Assembly (NCBI GenBank): GCA_034439915.1
Contig: JAWXBI010000292.1
Span: forward strand, 1-29,045
From: JADJLQ01 sp034439915
GTDB lineage: Bacteria; Bacteroidota; Bacteroidia; Chitinophagales; Saprospiraceae
Direction: 5' to 3'
DNA: 29,045 nt
Part shown: one piece after another, positions 9,101-16,547 of the stretch
Position numbering within the stretch: position 1 is the first letter of the stretch
Layout of the letters: each line of letters starts with the position of its first letter
Program-made: the position numbers and the translations under genes
Notes under the pieces: model-generated
What the model saw: the letters and a program-made list of their open reading frames with translations, nothing else
Databases searched by the model: none
What the model was told of the DNA's origin: nothing

Positions 9101-10049
9101 CGGAATTGTACATCCGCAGTGAACCGCACCATTTATCTTTTTCGGTGTCCGGCATCCTGCCCCATAATTCTTCTGCAGCTTTGTTAAACAGGATTATTTT
9201 GCCTTCATGGTCACAGGTATATACGGCCGCGGGCAGTTTTTGCAATAATTCAGCGTAATGATTTCTGCTTTCCCTGATTTCACGTTCTGTCTTCTTACGC
9301 TCCGAAATATCCCTTGAAATATTCGAAACTCCTATGATATTACCCGCTGCATCTTTAAGGGGTGAGGTAGTCAGTGATATTTCAATGATATGGCCTGATT
9401 TGGTTACCCGGGTAGTCTCATAATACTCTACAAATTCGGGATGTTCCAGTTTCTCTAAAATTTTTCCTTCCTCTTTCTGCTGGTCCGGGGAATACAGGAT
9501 GGAAACATTTTTTCCAATAATTTCAGCTGCTCTGTAACCAAAAATACGTTCAGCACTTTTGTTCCAACTGGTAATGGTGCCATCCAGTGTTTTACTGATG
9601 ATGGCATCATCTGAAAAATTAACGATGGATGCCAGATGTGCCCGCTCCTGTATTAAAGCTTGTACTTGTTTATCCAGACGGCTTTTCTCGAGGGCATTGA
9701 TTACCGCTTTTGGCAATCGCTGAGGATGATCTTTCAGAATATAATCATCCGCGCCGTTTTTAATCACCTGTGCAGCAAATTCTTCCGAAACCGCCCCGGT
9801 GACCAGGATAAATGGAATCTTTAACCCTGTGCGCTTTATAATTTCTAAAGCTTCCAGGGAACTGAAGTTTGGGAGGCTATGGTCGCTGATGACCAGGTCT
9901 GGATTAAAAACATTCAGCATACGGGTAAATTCCGTTTTAGTATCGACCACCATTACCTCACAATCCAACATGGCTTTATTTAATACCCGGTGGATATGTT
10001 CAGCATCGGTCACGATGTCTTCTAAATGCAGAATTTTTATTTTATCCAT
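6174..10049 (-). CDS. Receiver-first sensor histidine kinase with seven PAS domains
   Basis: A cytoplasmic two-component kinase of 1291 residues. Residues 1-120 form a response-regulator receiver with the acidic pair E10-D11, phospho-acceptor D56 in VISDHSLP, T84 and a conserved K in YILKD. Seven PAS domains follow at about 137-252, 264-385, 394-506, 518-632, 642-762, 772-894 and 912-1034, several ending in the PAC-type DIT/DVT-x-R/S motif. A coiled coil leads to HisKA with H1074 in SYSVSHDLRAPLR, then an HATPase with the N box MNLLANAIKYS, G1 DNGVGFDM and G2 GTGVGLAIV, the type found in bacteriophytochrome-like kinases. There is no membrane segment and no GAF or PHY domain, so no phytochrome chromophore is expected. 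The ATG is fixed by a perfect Shine-Dalgarno sequence. Ligands of the PAS domains are unknown. The receiver is closely similar to that of the 627-residue kinase upstream, so the two are paralogues. Confidence 0.92.
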   Translation of the reverse strand: MDKIKILHLEDIVTDAEHIHRVLNKAMLDCEVMVVDTKTEFTRMLNVFNPDLVISDHSLPNFSSLEALEIIKRTGLKIPFILVTGAVSEEFAAQVIKNGADDYILKDHPQRLPKAVINALEKSRLDKQVQALIQERAHLASIVNFSDDAIISKTLDGTITSWNKSAERIFGYRAAEIIGKNVSILYSPDQQKEEGKILEKLEHPEFVEYYETTRVTKSGHIIEISLTTSPLKDAAGNIIGVSNISRDISERKKTEREIRESRNHYAELLQKLPAAVYTCDHEGKIILFNKAAEELWGRMPDTEKDKWCGSLRMYNSEGKAVPPDNSAMAIAITTGTVPTHEEFRIERPDGSIRYVIPYPVYTLDLNGKLTGAVNVLIDITQLKEAARVVMSTKENLQQILDLSLDAICTVNNRNEFVTMSAACFEIWGYRPEELIGRCFTDFVIEEDINHSLVIVADVMKGQPITNFENRYKRKNGTIVPVIWAARWDAKTNLIYCIARNGTQKNEAEEKIIASEKRSRALIENSADMQTLALPDGTLIYASPSVTKILGYTGEEYIRQTTESTIHPDDIPGIVKKIIQVLKTPGSSFFNQHRLRHKEGHWVWTEGNTTNLLHEPSIGALVSNFRDITERRMAEEKIKQSETNLRQIVDLVPHLIFVKDDAGKFILVNKRFAEMYGISATEILEGKNVSQNAPVFSEAEHFIREDLEVIKAGVKKIMPDSPFTDFKGNKYVFHTIKVPYISAATGQKAVLEIAMDVTESRKVAAELFNEREKLKAIIENMNAGLVVADAQGRFVFRNDLARDLFGLEKEQREMDSWAQKFGVFRPDKVTVFPLDELPMAKAIKGIKTDKEILYVKNEFRPEGTFLSVSGAPICNSEGKPMYGVTVFRDVTETIDAEEKLKESFEALQAASEMQTSILDALPANIALLDKDGFIVEVNQAWKNFGVDNSLCNSDFNINDNYIEIAASARGIDREEGQLMAEGIKKVLNGEIKGYHLEYACHSPVEQRWFKAEVAPLMKEHGKGAVVMHINITARKMAEVALQELNDRLEEKVNERTALLEGVNLELEAFSYSVSHDLRAPLRAVNGYSKILEEDYTAILDEEGHRLLRIIQSSAERMNTLIEDLLAFSKLGRQALRQSVLDMNMLMQDTVTDLSQFTNFKAEIKINELHPVLGDLALMKHVVMNLLANAIKYSSLTEKPRIEISSRATKTEIIYSIKDNGVGFDMQYAGKLFGVFQRLHSNDQFEGTGVGLAIVQRIIHRHKGKVWAEGLVGKGATFYFSLPKENADLFSEN

Positions 10050-10053
10050 ATCT

Positions 10054-10062
10054 ACCTCCTTT
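10054..10062 (-). promoter_or_regulatory. Canonical Shine-Dalgarno site of the seven-PAS kinase gene
   Basis: On the minus strand AAAGGAGGT lies four bases before the ATG at 10049. This is a full match to the anti-Shine-Dalgarno sequence, while the other genes of the window have AT-rich leaders without one, as is usual in Bacteroidota. It fixes the start codon. Confidence 0.75.
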
Positions 10063-10074
10063 AACTGATCTTAG

Positions 10075-10158
10075 CTATTCAACGGGTTGATTGATTATGC
10101 CCTTCCTGACCACCATATGGTCATCCACAATGATAATTTTGAACGGATTTTGTTGCAT
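10075..10158 (-). pseudogene. 5' remnant of a NarL/FixJ-type response regulator gene
   Basis: A 27-codon frame starts with ATG at 10158 and reads MQQNPFKIIIVDDHMVVRKG, then diverges (IINQPVE) to a TAG at 10075. The first twenty residues match the opening beta strand and acidic pocket of NarL/LuxR-family receivers, whose consensus is xIxIxIVDDHxVVRxG. The phospho-acceptor, the rest of the receiver and the HTH output are absent, and the next gene begins 26 bases after the stop. I infer that a recombination event removed the rest of a regulator gene and placed the kinase behind it. A functional small peptide cannot be excluded but is unlikely. Confidence 0.65.
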
Positions 10159-10464
10159 AAATACACCAAAGCCTTTTAAAACCCTTTCCCGTTATTTTCA
10201 ATTGCTGAATTTTAATAATATAATAGCAACCTTTCTAAATAACCATTGACCTAAAAGAATGATTCTTATTTTGAATCGTTACACAACCATATCTTTTCGA
10301 ATTATTAGTATAAAATTGCAGGTAATGTCAAAATTTCAGGATAAAGAATACTTGGCTCATCAAATTTACTAATTTTTAAATCTTATTTATTCGATTATTG
10401 GCATATTATAGTTTGCAGTCCGCAAATTATTCCCAAATCCATGCTTACCTTGAAATGGATAAAC

Positions 10465-10538
10465 CCAGAATTTAGATACAAGCAACTTGTAACGGCACAT
10501 AGTTTTTTAACCAGGAATTCAGATACAAGCAACTTGTA
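10465..10538. repeat. Twin copies of a dyad-containing direct repeat
   Basis: Two copies of a 27-28 bp sequence (10465-10491 and 10511-10538), both starting CCAG and including AGATACAAGCAACTTGTA, lie 47 bp apart. Each copy ends in the dyad TACAAG-CAA-CTTGTA (10477-10491 and 10524-10538). They are about 430-490 bp upstream of the seven-PAS kinase gene. They may be regulator binding sites or leftovers of an element. Between this and the NarL remnant (10159-10464) I see only AT-rich sequence with short dyads, for example GATTC/GAATC near 10262-10278. Confidence 0.55.
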
Positions 10539-10575
10539 GAGTTTACCATCTAACTTTACGGGCCTCCCATTCTAT

Positions 10576-10658
10576 CCTCCCCACAGGAGGGTCTATGCTT
10601 TAAATAAAAAATGGTCCGGAGGGGCCTATGTTTGCGATAAAAATTGTCCGGGAGCCCC
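10576..10658. repeat. GC-rich hairpin and two imperfect 33-bp direct repeats
   Basis: CCTCC-CCACA-GGAGG (10576-10590) forms a small hairpin, followed by two imperfect 33-bp copies (10593-10625, 10626-10658). Each copy begins CTATG, has an ATAAAAA core and ends in a GTCCGG-rich segment. The block lies 105 bp past the stop of the receiver-CRP gene. It is more GC-rich than neighbouring spacer DNA. It has no coding potential that I can see, and a role as terminator is not supported by a T-tract. Confidence 0.45.
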
Positions 10659-10762
10659 AGACTTTAATGGCCTTTCGGCTTTCACGACGAAACTCTATCG
10701 CTCATTTCTGGGTTTAAAACTCCTCTATAGACGGCCCGGGGGTAGCCGCGTATAAACAGCGA

Positions 10763-11827
10763 TCAGTCCGGCAGATTTTTCAACTCAAGTTCCTTGAGGA
10801 TAACGATTTTGCTCTCTATAATTTCAATCAGTTTTTCACTTTTAAAATCACTGAGGGTCCTGATCAAGGATTCTTTGGCCACCCCAACCACCTGGGATAA
10901 ATCTTCACGGGATATTTCAAGCATAGGTTTATCGTCAGGGCTTTTCTTATATTTAAAATGAACGAGCAACAAACCTTCAGCTACCCGTTTGCGCAGTGAA
11001 TTATAAGCCAGACTCATCAGTTGATCTTCCTTCTCTGTGATGTCCTTCGTGAGCAGTTTGATAAATTTACGGGCAATCTCCAAATCACTGCTGATGGAGG
11101 TAATGAATTCATCTTTCGGCACAACCACCAATTCCACATCTTGTAATGCCTCGGCATTGTCGTGATATACTGATCCTTCAAACAAGGCCGTGAAGCCCAT
11201 AAAATCGCCTTCCTTGTATATGGCGGTAATTAATTCTTTCCCGTTATTGTTTATTTTATAGGTTTTAACCTTGCCTTTATGGATGAGGTAGAGATACCGC
11301 GGATAATGCCCTTCCTTATAAATTAATTGTTTTTTACTAAATAGTTGAATTTCCCTGTTTTCATTCAGGGAGAATCGGATTTTACCAGAACTCTTAGCTT
11401 CGCTTAGGAAATCATTGACCCCTTCAACACTGGATGAAAATTCTTTTTTCAGGGTTTCGATTTTTTTTAATCGTATCTCTATCGCATTGAGCAACTCAAT
11501 ATCATCAAAAGGTTTGGTGATGTAGTCCGCTGCACCCATTTCCATTCCTTTCCGGTATGAAGTCCGTTCCGACCTGGAGGTCAGAAAAATAAAGGGAATA
11601 TGCGATGTTTTGGGATTTTTACTCAATAGGAGGAGTACCCCATATCCATCCAATTCCGGCATATTGATGTCACTGATAATCAGGTCTGGTGGTTCAAGGA
11701 GAGCCACTTCCACACCGACCCGGCCATTTTCAGCGCCATTTACTTCATAACCAGACAATTGAAGAATAGCCATAGTATTGGACCGGATGGCCTCATTGTC
11801 TTCTATCAGTAAAATTTTGTTCCCCAT
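10763..11827 (-). CDS. Receiver-CRP/FNR fusion transcription regulator
   Basis: A 354-residue DNA-binding response regulator. Residues 1-120 are a receiver with E9-D10, phospho-acceptor D53 in LIISDINMP and the K in YITKPF. A helical linker (about 120-150) leads to a cyclic-nucleotide-binding beta roll (about 155-270, with LYLIHKGKVKTY and EGDFMGFTALFEG). The C-terminal CRP-type helix-turn-helix is at about 290-335 (ISREDLSQVVGVAKESLIRT). The usual R/S pair of the cAMP pocket is not evident, so nucleotide binding is doubtful and phosphorylation is the more likely input. It is the last gene of the four-gene run (23 bp after the 627-residue kinase gene) and the only member with a DNA-binding domain, so I infer it is the transcriptional output of the relay. 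Receiver-CRP fusions of this kind occur in other Bacteroidota. The targets are unknown. Confidence 0.9.
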   Translation of the reverse strand: MGNKILLIEDNEAIRSNTMAILQLSGYEVNGAENGRVGVEVALLEPPDLIISDINMPELDGYGVLLLLSKNPKTSHIPFIFLTSRSERTSYRKGMEMGAADYITKPFDDIELLNAIEIRLKKIETLKKEFSSSVEGVNDFLSEAKSSGKIRFSLNENREIQLFSKKQLIYKEGHYPRYLYLIHKGKVKTYKINNNGKELITAIYKEGDFMGFTALFEGSVYHDNAEALQDVELVVVPKDEFITSISSDLEIARKFIKLLTKDITEKEDQLMSLAYNSLRKRVAEGLLLVHFKYKKSPDDKPMLEISREDLSQVVGVAKESLIRTLSDFKSEKLIEIIESKIVILKELELKNLPD

Positions 11828-11850
11828 AGCCCGGGATGTAATTTAAGCCT

Positions 11851-13734
11851 TTATAAATGTGGCAGGGTAAAATAAAAAGTTGCCCCTTCGTTGACCTCAC
11901 CTTCTGCCCAAATCCTGCCTCCATGTTTGGTAATGATACGATGGACTATAGTCAGCCCGACTCCTGTACCTTCAAATTCAGCGGCATTGTGAAGCCGATG
12001 GAACAACCCAAACAAGGTATCGACGTACTTCATATCAAATCCTGCTCCATTGTCTTTTACATAATATACGAGTTCCTGCGCTTTATCCACACTGCCGATT
12101 TCAATTACCGGCACTTCCTTTTGTTTTGAAAATTTAACCGCATTGGAAATCAGGTTGAGCCAAACCTGCTTGATCAACCCCGAATCGCAGCTTGTAACAG
12201 GCATTGGAAGCACTGCTATTTCAGCTCTTTTTGCTTCAAATACTACTATTAATTCACTGATTACCTCTTCTACGATCTCATTCATATTGCAGGGGGCTAT
12301 TTCCACGGATGCCCGCCCCAATCGGGAAAGGTTTAGGAGGCTTTCCATGATCAGGGACATTTGTTTTGTGTATCCTTTGATCCCCTGGAGCAGGCGCTGC
12401 GCCTCTTCATTCAACTGATCTCCATATTTTTTTAATAAAATAGAAGTGTAACCACTGATTACCTGCAAGGGCGAACGCAGGTCATGCGAAACGGAATAAT
12501 TAAACGATTCCAGGTCACTGTTGACTTCCTGTAACTGACCGGTTCGTTCTTTTACTTTTTCTTCCAAAGATTCATTTAATTCTGCAATTTCTTTTTCTGT
12601 TTCCTTTCTTTTTGTGATATCGCGGAAAATACCAAGGACCCGGTCACCACTAATGATCCCGGCACTGATTTCGACATCCAGGAGGATATGATCTTTACGT
12701 TTAATTCTTCTTTCATTGACCGGCAATCCCTGTCCGGTGAGTTGATTGGTAAGCGGCAGATCCGTTTCAAAATCTTCCTGAATGACCAGGTCATCCAATT
12801 TCATTTTGACTAATTCTTCCTTGGTATACCCAAATAATTTTTCCGCACTGGTATTGACCTCTAAAATGCCAGCATCGGTCTGGGATACTACAATGGCGTC
12901 AGAGGCTTGTTCTATCAGCGTCCGGTATTTTAATTCGCTTGCTTTTATTTTTTCCTCTGCCTCCACCCGCTGGGTGATATCCCGGTAGTTTACCACATAG
13001 GCGTGTATATTTTCATCATAAAGGAGATTGGTGATCGTTCCCTCTATCCAAATATAACTACCCGGTTTTGTCAATATACGATATTGATTTTGCATACCCA
13101 CTCCGGGACTGGCATAAACCTTCTGAAAAAAGGCCATACAATCCTGAAAGTCATCGGGGTGAACAAAATCAAAAACCGTTTTATCCAGGGAATCTTCAAA
13201 AGTAAATCCTGTAATTCGTTCTACTGCAGGGCTTTGATAAATCAGTTGTCCTCCTTCAGCGATCAGGATGATGGCATCTGACATATTTTCAATTAGTTTG
13301 CGGTGCCTCTTTTCGCTGTTGACGACCGCTTCCTCTGCTTTTTTACGTTCTTTGAGTGTTTTATACCTAACCAGGGCATTTTCAATCGCGGAAGGAAGGC
13401 GGGTAAGACTGTCTTTTAAAATATAATCATCCGCGCCGGCTTTCATGGCATGCACCGCAAAATCTTCAGAAACGGTTGCCGTGACTAAAATGAACGGGAT
13501 TTGCAATCCGGCTTGTTTGAATAAATTCAGGGCTTCCGTGGAAGTAAATGAAGGGAGCGAGTGGTCAGAAATGACCAGATCGGGATAAAAATCAGAAAGC
13601 GCTTTTTGAAAATCCTGTTTATTGTCTACTACTAAAATTTCACTATCTGCGATTTCTTTACGTAAAACCCTGTGAATCAGCCCCGCATCAGTGGGTAAGT
13701 CTTCCAGGTGCAATATTTTAAGTTTCGGGTCCAT
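11851..13734 (-). CDS. Receiver-first sensor histidine kinase with two PAS domains
   Basis: A cytoplasmic kinase of 627 residues. A receiver (1-122) has E11-D12, phospho-acceptor D57 in VISDHSLP, and K in YILKD. It is followed by PAS/PAC domains at about 143-256 and 268-378, a coiled coil, HisKA with H417 in NYSVSHDLRSPLQ, and an HATPase domain with LNLISNAVKFS, DNGAGFDM and GTGVGLTIV motifs. The receiver shares long stretches with that of the 1291-residue kinase (KILHLED, DLVISDHSLP, IPFILVT, GADDYILKD), which shows common descent. An N-terminal rather than C-terminal receiver suggests that the kinase is itself regulated by phosphorylation from another kinase. The gene sits 12 bp after the single-domain regulator and 23 bp before the receiver-CRP gene, so all are probably co-transcribed. 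Confidence 0.92.
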   Translation of the reverse strand: MDPKLKILHLEDLPTDAGLIHRVLRKEIADSEILVVDNKQDFQKALSDFYPDLVISDHSLPSFTSTEALNLFKQAGLQIPFILVTATVSEDFAVHAMKAGADDYILKDSLTRLPSAIENALVRYKTLKERKKAEEAVVNSEKRHRKLIENMSDAIILIAEGGQLIYQSPAVERITGFTFEDSLDKTVFDFVHPDDFQDCMAFFQKVYASPGVGMQNQYRILTKPGSYIWIEGTITNLLYDENIHAYVVNYRDITQRVEAEEKIKASELKYRTLIEQASDAIVVSQTDAGILEVNTSAEKLFGYTKEELVKMKLDDLVIQEDFETDLPLTNQLTGQGLPVNERRIKRKDHILLDVEISAGIISGDRVLGIFRDITKRKETEKEIAELNESLEEKVKERTGQLQEVNSDLESFNYSVSHDLRSPLQVISGYTSILLKKYGDQLNEEAQRLLQGIKGYTKQMSLIMESLLNLSRLGRASVEIAPCNMNEIVEEVISELIVVFEAKRAEIAVLPMPVTSCDSGLIKQVWLNLISNAVKFSKQKEVPVIEIGSVDKAQELVYYVKDNGAGFDMKYVDTLFGLFHRLHNAAEFEGTGVGLTIVHRIITKHGGRIWAEGEVNEGATFYFTLPHL

Positions 13735-13746
13735 GAAAATTGAAGT

Positions 13747-14187
13747 TCATTCGGGCGGCTGATTGTGCAGCAACCAGTATAAACCAATATCGGAGACTGA
13801 ATTTATAAATTTTTCGAATTCCACAGGTTTAACAATATAGCTATTTACTCCCAAAGAATAACATTTTTCAATATCAGGGTGTTCCTGGGAGGAGGTTAAG
13901 ACCACCACGGGGATCGTCCGGGTCAGGGAATTAGCTTTTATTTCTTTTAAAACTTCCAGGCCGTCCAGTTTGGGCATCTTCAGGTCCAATAAAATAACTT
14001 TAGGTTTTTTATTGATGTTTCTTCCCTGATAAAAACCGGTACCAAAAAGAAATTCGAGGGCGATGGCACCATCTTTTAAATGAATCAATTTATTGGCCAG
14101 GTGATTTTTTTTCAAAGCGCGGATGGTCATTTCCGCATCATGGATATTATCTTCAATGAGAAGAATTTCAACTTCTGAATTTTGCAT
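13747..14187 (-). CDS. Single-domain response regulator, Rcp1-like
   Basis: A stand-alone receiver of 146 residues with no output domain. It has the acidic pair E12-D13, phospho-acceptor D68 in ILLDLKMPKLDG, the T/S pair in VVVLTSS and K in SYIVKPVEF. The long loop before D68 (FLFGTGFYQGRNINKKPK) and the C-terminal helix are characteristic of the Rcp1 group, which usually partners phytochrome-type kinases. That fits the phytochrome-like kinase core of its neighbour, which ends 17 bp upstream. Such proteins act as phosphate shuttles or bind partner proteins. I infer transfer from the upstream kinase towards the receivers of the next two genes. Start ATG at 14187, no Shine-Dalgarno sequence. 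Confidence 0.92.
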   Translation of the reverse strand: MQNSEVEILLIEDNIHDAEMTIRALKKNHLANKLIHLKDGAIALEFLFGTGFYQGRNINKKPKVILLDLKMPKLDGLEVLKEIKANSLTRTIPVVVLTSSQEHPDIEKCYSLGVNSYIVKPVEFEKFINSVSDIGLYWLLHNQPPE

Positions 14188-14204
14188 ACTTTTTTCAGAT
14201 TCTG

Positions 14205-16547
14205 CTAAGATCCCGGTAAACTAAAATAAAAAACAGCCCCCTGCCCTTCTTTACCTTCTGCCCATACTTTGCCACCCTGTTTTTCAATTATTCGTTTTAC
14301 AATAGCCAGGCCGACGCCGGTGCCCTCAAATTCTTCGGCTGAATGCAGTCTTTGAAAAACACCATATAATTTATGAACATATTGCATATCAAATCCAGCT
14401 CCGTTATCCTTTACACTATAAACCAGTTCCGCACCTTTTTGTTGAGACGATATTTCTATTACGGGATCTTTGGCTAATAAGGAATATTTAATAGCGTTTG
14501 ATAATAGGTTCATGATGACCTGATTCATCAGCGTATAATCTGCAGTGACCGGGTGGAGGGAGTTGATTTTTATTTCAGCTTTGTTTGGGTAGGACTTAGT
14601 GATTTCATCTTTTACTGCTTCCACGAGATCGGTCATATCAATAAATGATTTGTTGACTTCTTTTCGTCCCAATCGGGAAAAAGCCAGCAGGTCATCTATT
14701 AAGGTGCCCATGTTGTTGGCGTTAAGTTGAATGGTTTCAATAAACCGTTTTCCCTCCTTATCGAGGAGGTGGGAATAATCTTCTCTGAGCATTTGCGCAT
14801 ACCCGTCAATCGCCCGAAGCGGGGCGCGGAGGTCATGCGAAACGGAATAGGAAAAAGCTTCCAATTCTTCAGTCCGTTTGATTACCTTTTCTTCAAGTTC
14901 GTTGTTCAGGTTTTTCATTTTTTGTTCAGCCAGTTTTCGCTCTTCTATACTATCCATCAGGATGACGAAAGACCCTTCTTCGAGGCTATACAAGGACAAT
15001 GAAACCCATTTATTGATTTGTTTAAAGTAGTGTTCAAATTTTACAGATCCTTCATCGAACACAATGGCGTTAAGTTGCCGGGACAGGACAGGATCATTTT
15101 CAAAAATTCCTGGAAAAACTTCAGAGGCTTTTTTGCCGGTTACTTTTTTGTTACCGATGAGTTTTTCATATTCCCTGTTGACGACCTGGTAGGTGTAATC
15201 CACCATTTCCCCATCCTTCATTATTGATTTACAGAAGGCAAAACCATGCATCATATGTTCAAATAAACCCCGATAAAGTTTTTCGCTTTTAATCTGGGGG
15301 GTAATATCCCTTAGTAAAAAAAGGCTTCCAATGATTCTTGAGCCGACATCCTTTAAATAAGATGCCGTAATCAACATATTCTTAGGGTTACCCGATTTGG
15401 TATAATAGATGGCCTCACCCTGCCAGGAGTTTTGATTGTTAAGGCATTCAAAAATTTGCTGTATGCCGGCATCGGGATAGGCGACCTTTAAGATCAATTC
15501 GAGTTTTTTCCCGATTACTTCATCACTTTTCCATTCCAATAATCTTTCCGCAGCAGCATTCCACCGGGTGATGTTTAAATTTTCATCTAAAGAAAAAACA
15601 GGGTCTTGTATATTATCCGCAATACTGGCTAATAAAATCAAAAGGTCCAATGCTTCAGAGAGTTCAGAGGCAAGTTTTCCTTTATCCGTATTCTGAATTA
15701 CTAATTCTGTGTTTGCAGCCAACAACCGGGTCGCCCGGATTTTCTTTTCCTGGATATGGTGAGCCAGTTCCTGGTTGGCGACTAAGGGCTCATTCGCCCG
15801 CTTTACTTTTTCCTCATTTTGAAACAACAACTCCTTATTGGCCAGCAACAACTCTATGGCACGCTTTTCTTTATCCTGGTTTTGTAACACTATTACCTTT
15901 TTGGCGAGTACCAAATCCGCGGCTATTTTTGCTTTTTCATTTTTCAGAAAAAATAAATTCTTATTAGCAAGTTTCAGATTATCGGAATAGTGGTCTTCCG
16001 AATTATGCTGAAAGAGTTGGTCTTTTATAAGGTGGATCAACCGGACTTTATCCCGATCCTTATGGTTTGCAGCCGATGAATTATTTTCTGCAATTAAAAG
16101 CTCTTGCATATACTTCCGGCTGGTAATATCAGCTCCTATAGCCAGATACTGGAAAACCACTCCCTGCTCATTGAGGTCTGGAACCAACGTAGTATCCAGC
16201 CAATAGATGGTCCCATCTTTTGCTAAATTTTTTAATGGCCCGGTCCAGATCCTGCTTTGGCTGATCGCCTTCTTCAATTCGTCAATAAAGTCCTCAGCGT
16301 GAAATGCAGGGTTGATTATACAATATTCCTGTCCAATAAGCTCTTCCAGATTATGCCTGGAAATCCTGCAATAATGATCATTAGCATACATTATCATTCC
16401 GTGCAGGTCGATAATAGCTATGGCCAACGATGTGTCTAACACATCGTCGTATCCGGAAATTTTTTCTATATTTTTTCTTAGAATCTCATCTTCATATTTA
16501 TTCTCTGCATCGTTCCTCGGGACAACTTTTGACTTGTGAATTTTCAT
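14205..16547 (-). CDS. PAS sensor histidine kinase with five 21-residue linker repeats
   Basis: A cytoplasmic kinase of 780 residues from the ATG at 16547. An alternative GTG at 16592 would add 15 residues with no recognisable feature. The N-terminal PAS domain (about 34-145) is followed by a linker of five exact 21-residue units (189-293) of the form xELLLANKELxxQNxxKxKRA, predicted to form a long coiled coil. Two further PAS-like domains follow at about 305-418 and 424-540. HisKA has H571 in SYSVSHDLRAPLR and the HATPase has MNLLSNAIKYS, DNGAGFDM and GTGVGLAIV. Unlike the two other kinases here it has no receiver, so it is a candidate for the head of the relay, with the Rcp1-like protein 17 bp downstream as its first partner. 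It is the first gene of the probable operon. No membrane segment or cofactor-binding motif is evident. Confidence 0.9.
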   Translation of the reverse strand: MKIHKSKVVPRNDAENKYEDEILRKNIEKISGYDDVLDTSLAIAIIDLHGMIMYANDHYCRISRHNLEELIGQEYCIINPAFHAEDFIDELKKAISQSRIWTGPLKNLAKDGTIYWLDTTLVPDLNEQGVVFQYLAIGADITSRKYMQELLIAENNSSAANHKDRDKVRLIHLIKDQLFQHNSEDHYSDNLKLANKNLFFLKNEKAKIAADLVLAKKVIVLQNQDKEKRAIELLLANKELLFQNEEKVKRANEPLVANQELAHHIQEKKIRATRLLAANTELVIQNTDKGKLASELSEALDLLILLASIADNIQDPVFSLDENLNITRWNAAAERLLEWKSDEVIGKKLELILKVAYPDAGIQQIFECLNNQNSWQGEAIYYTKSGNPKNMLITASYLKDVGSRIIGSLFLLRDITPQIKSEKLYRGLFEHMMHGFAFCKSIMKDGEMVDYTYQVVNREYEKLIGNKKVTGKKASEVFPGIFENDPVLSRQLNAIVFDEGSVKFEHYFKQINKWVSLSLYSLEEGSFVILMDSIEERKLAEQKMKNLNNELEEKVIKRTEELEAFSYSVSHDLRAPLRAIDGYAQMLREDYSHLLDKEGKRFIETIQLNANNMGTLIDDLLAFSRLGRKEVNKSFIDMTDLVEAVKDEITKSYPNKAEIKINSLHPVTADYTLMNQVIMNLLSNAIKYSLLAKDPVIEISSQQKGAELVYSVKDNGAGFDMQYVHKLYGVFQRLHSAEEFEGTGVGLAIVKRIIEKQGGKVWAEGKEGQGAVFYFSLPGS

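Noticed and set aside
10576..10590. Terminator of the receiver-CRP gene
   Set aside because: The CCTCC/GGAGG stem is only 5 bp, lies over 170 bp past the stop codon, and has no T-tract on the minus strand.
6174..16547. Bacteriophytochrome light sensor
   Set aside because: The kinase cores and the Rcp1-like regulator are phytochrome-associated types, but none of the proteins has GAF or PHY domains or a chromophore cysteine context. Only PAS domains are seen.
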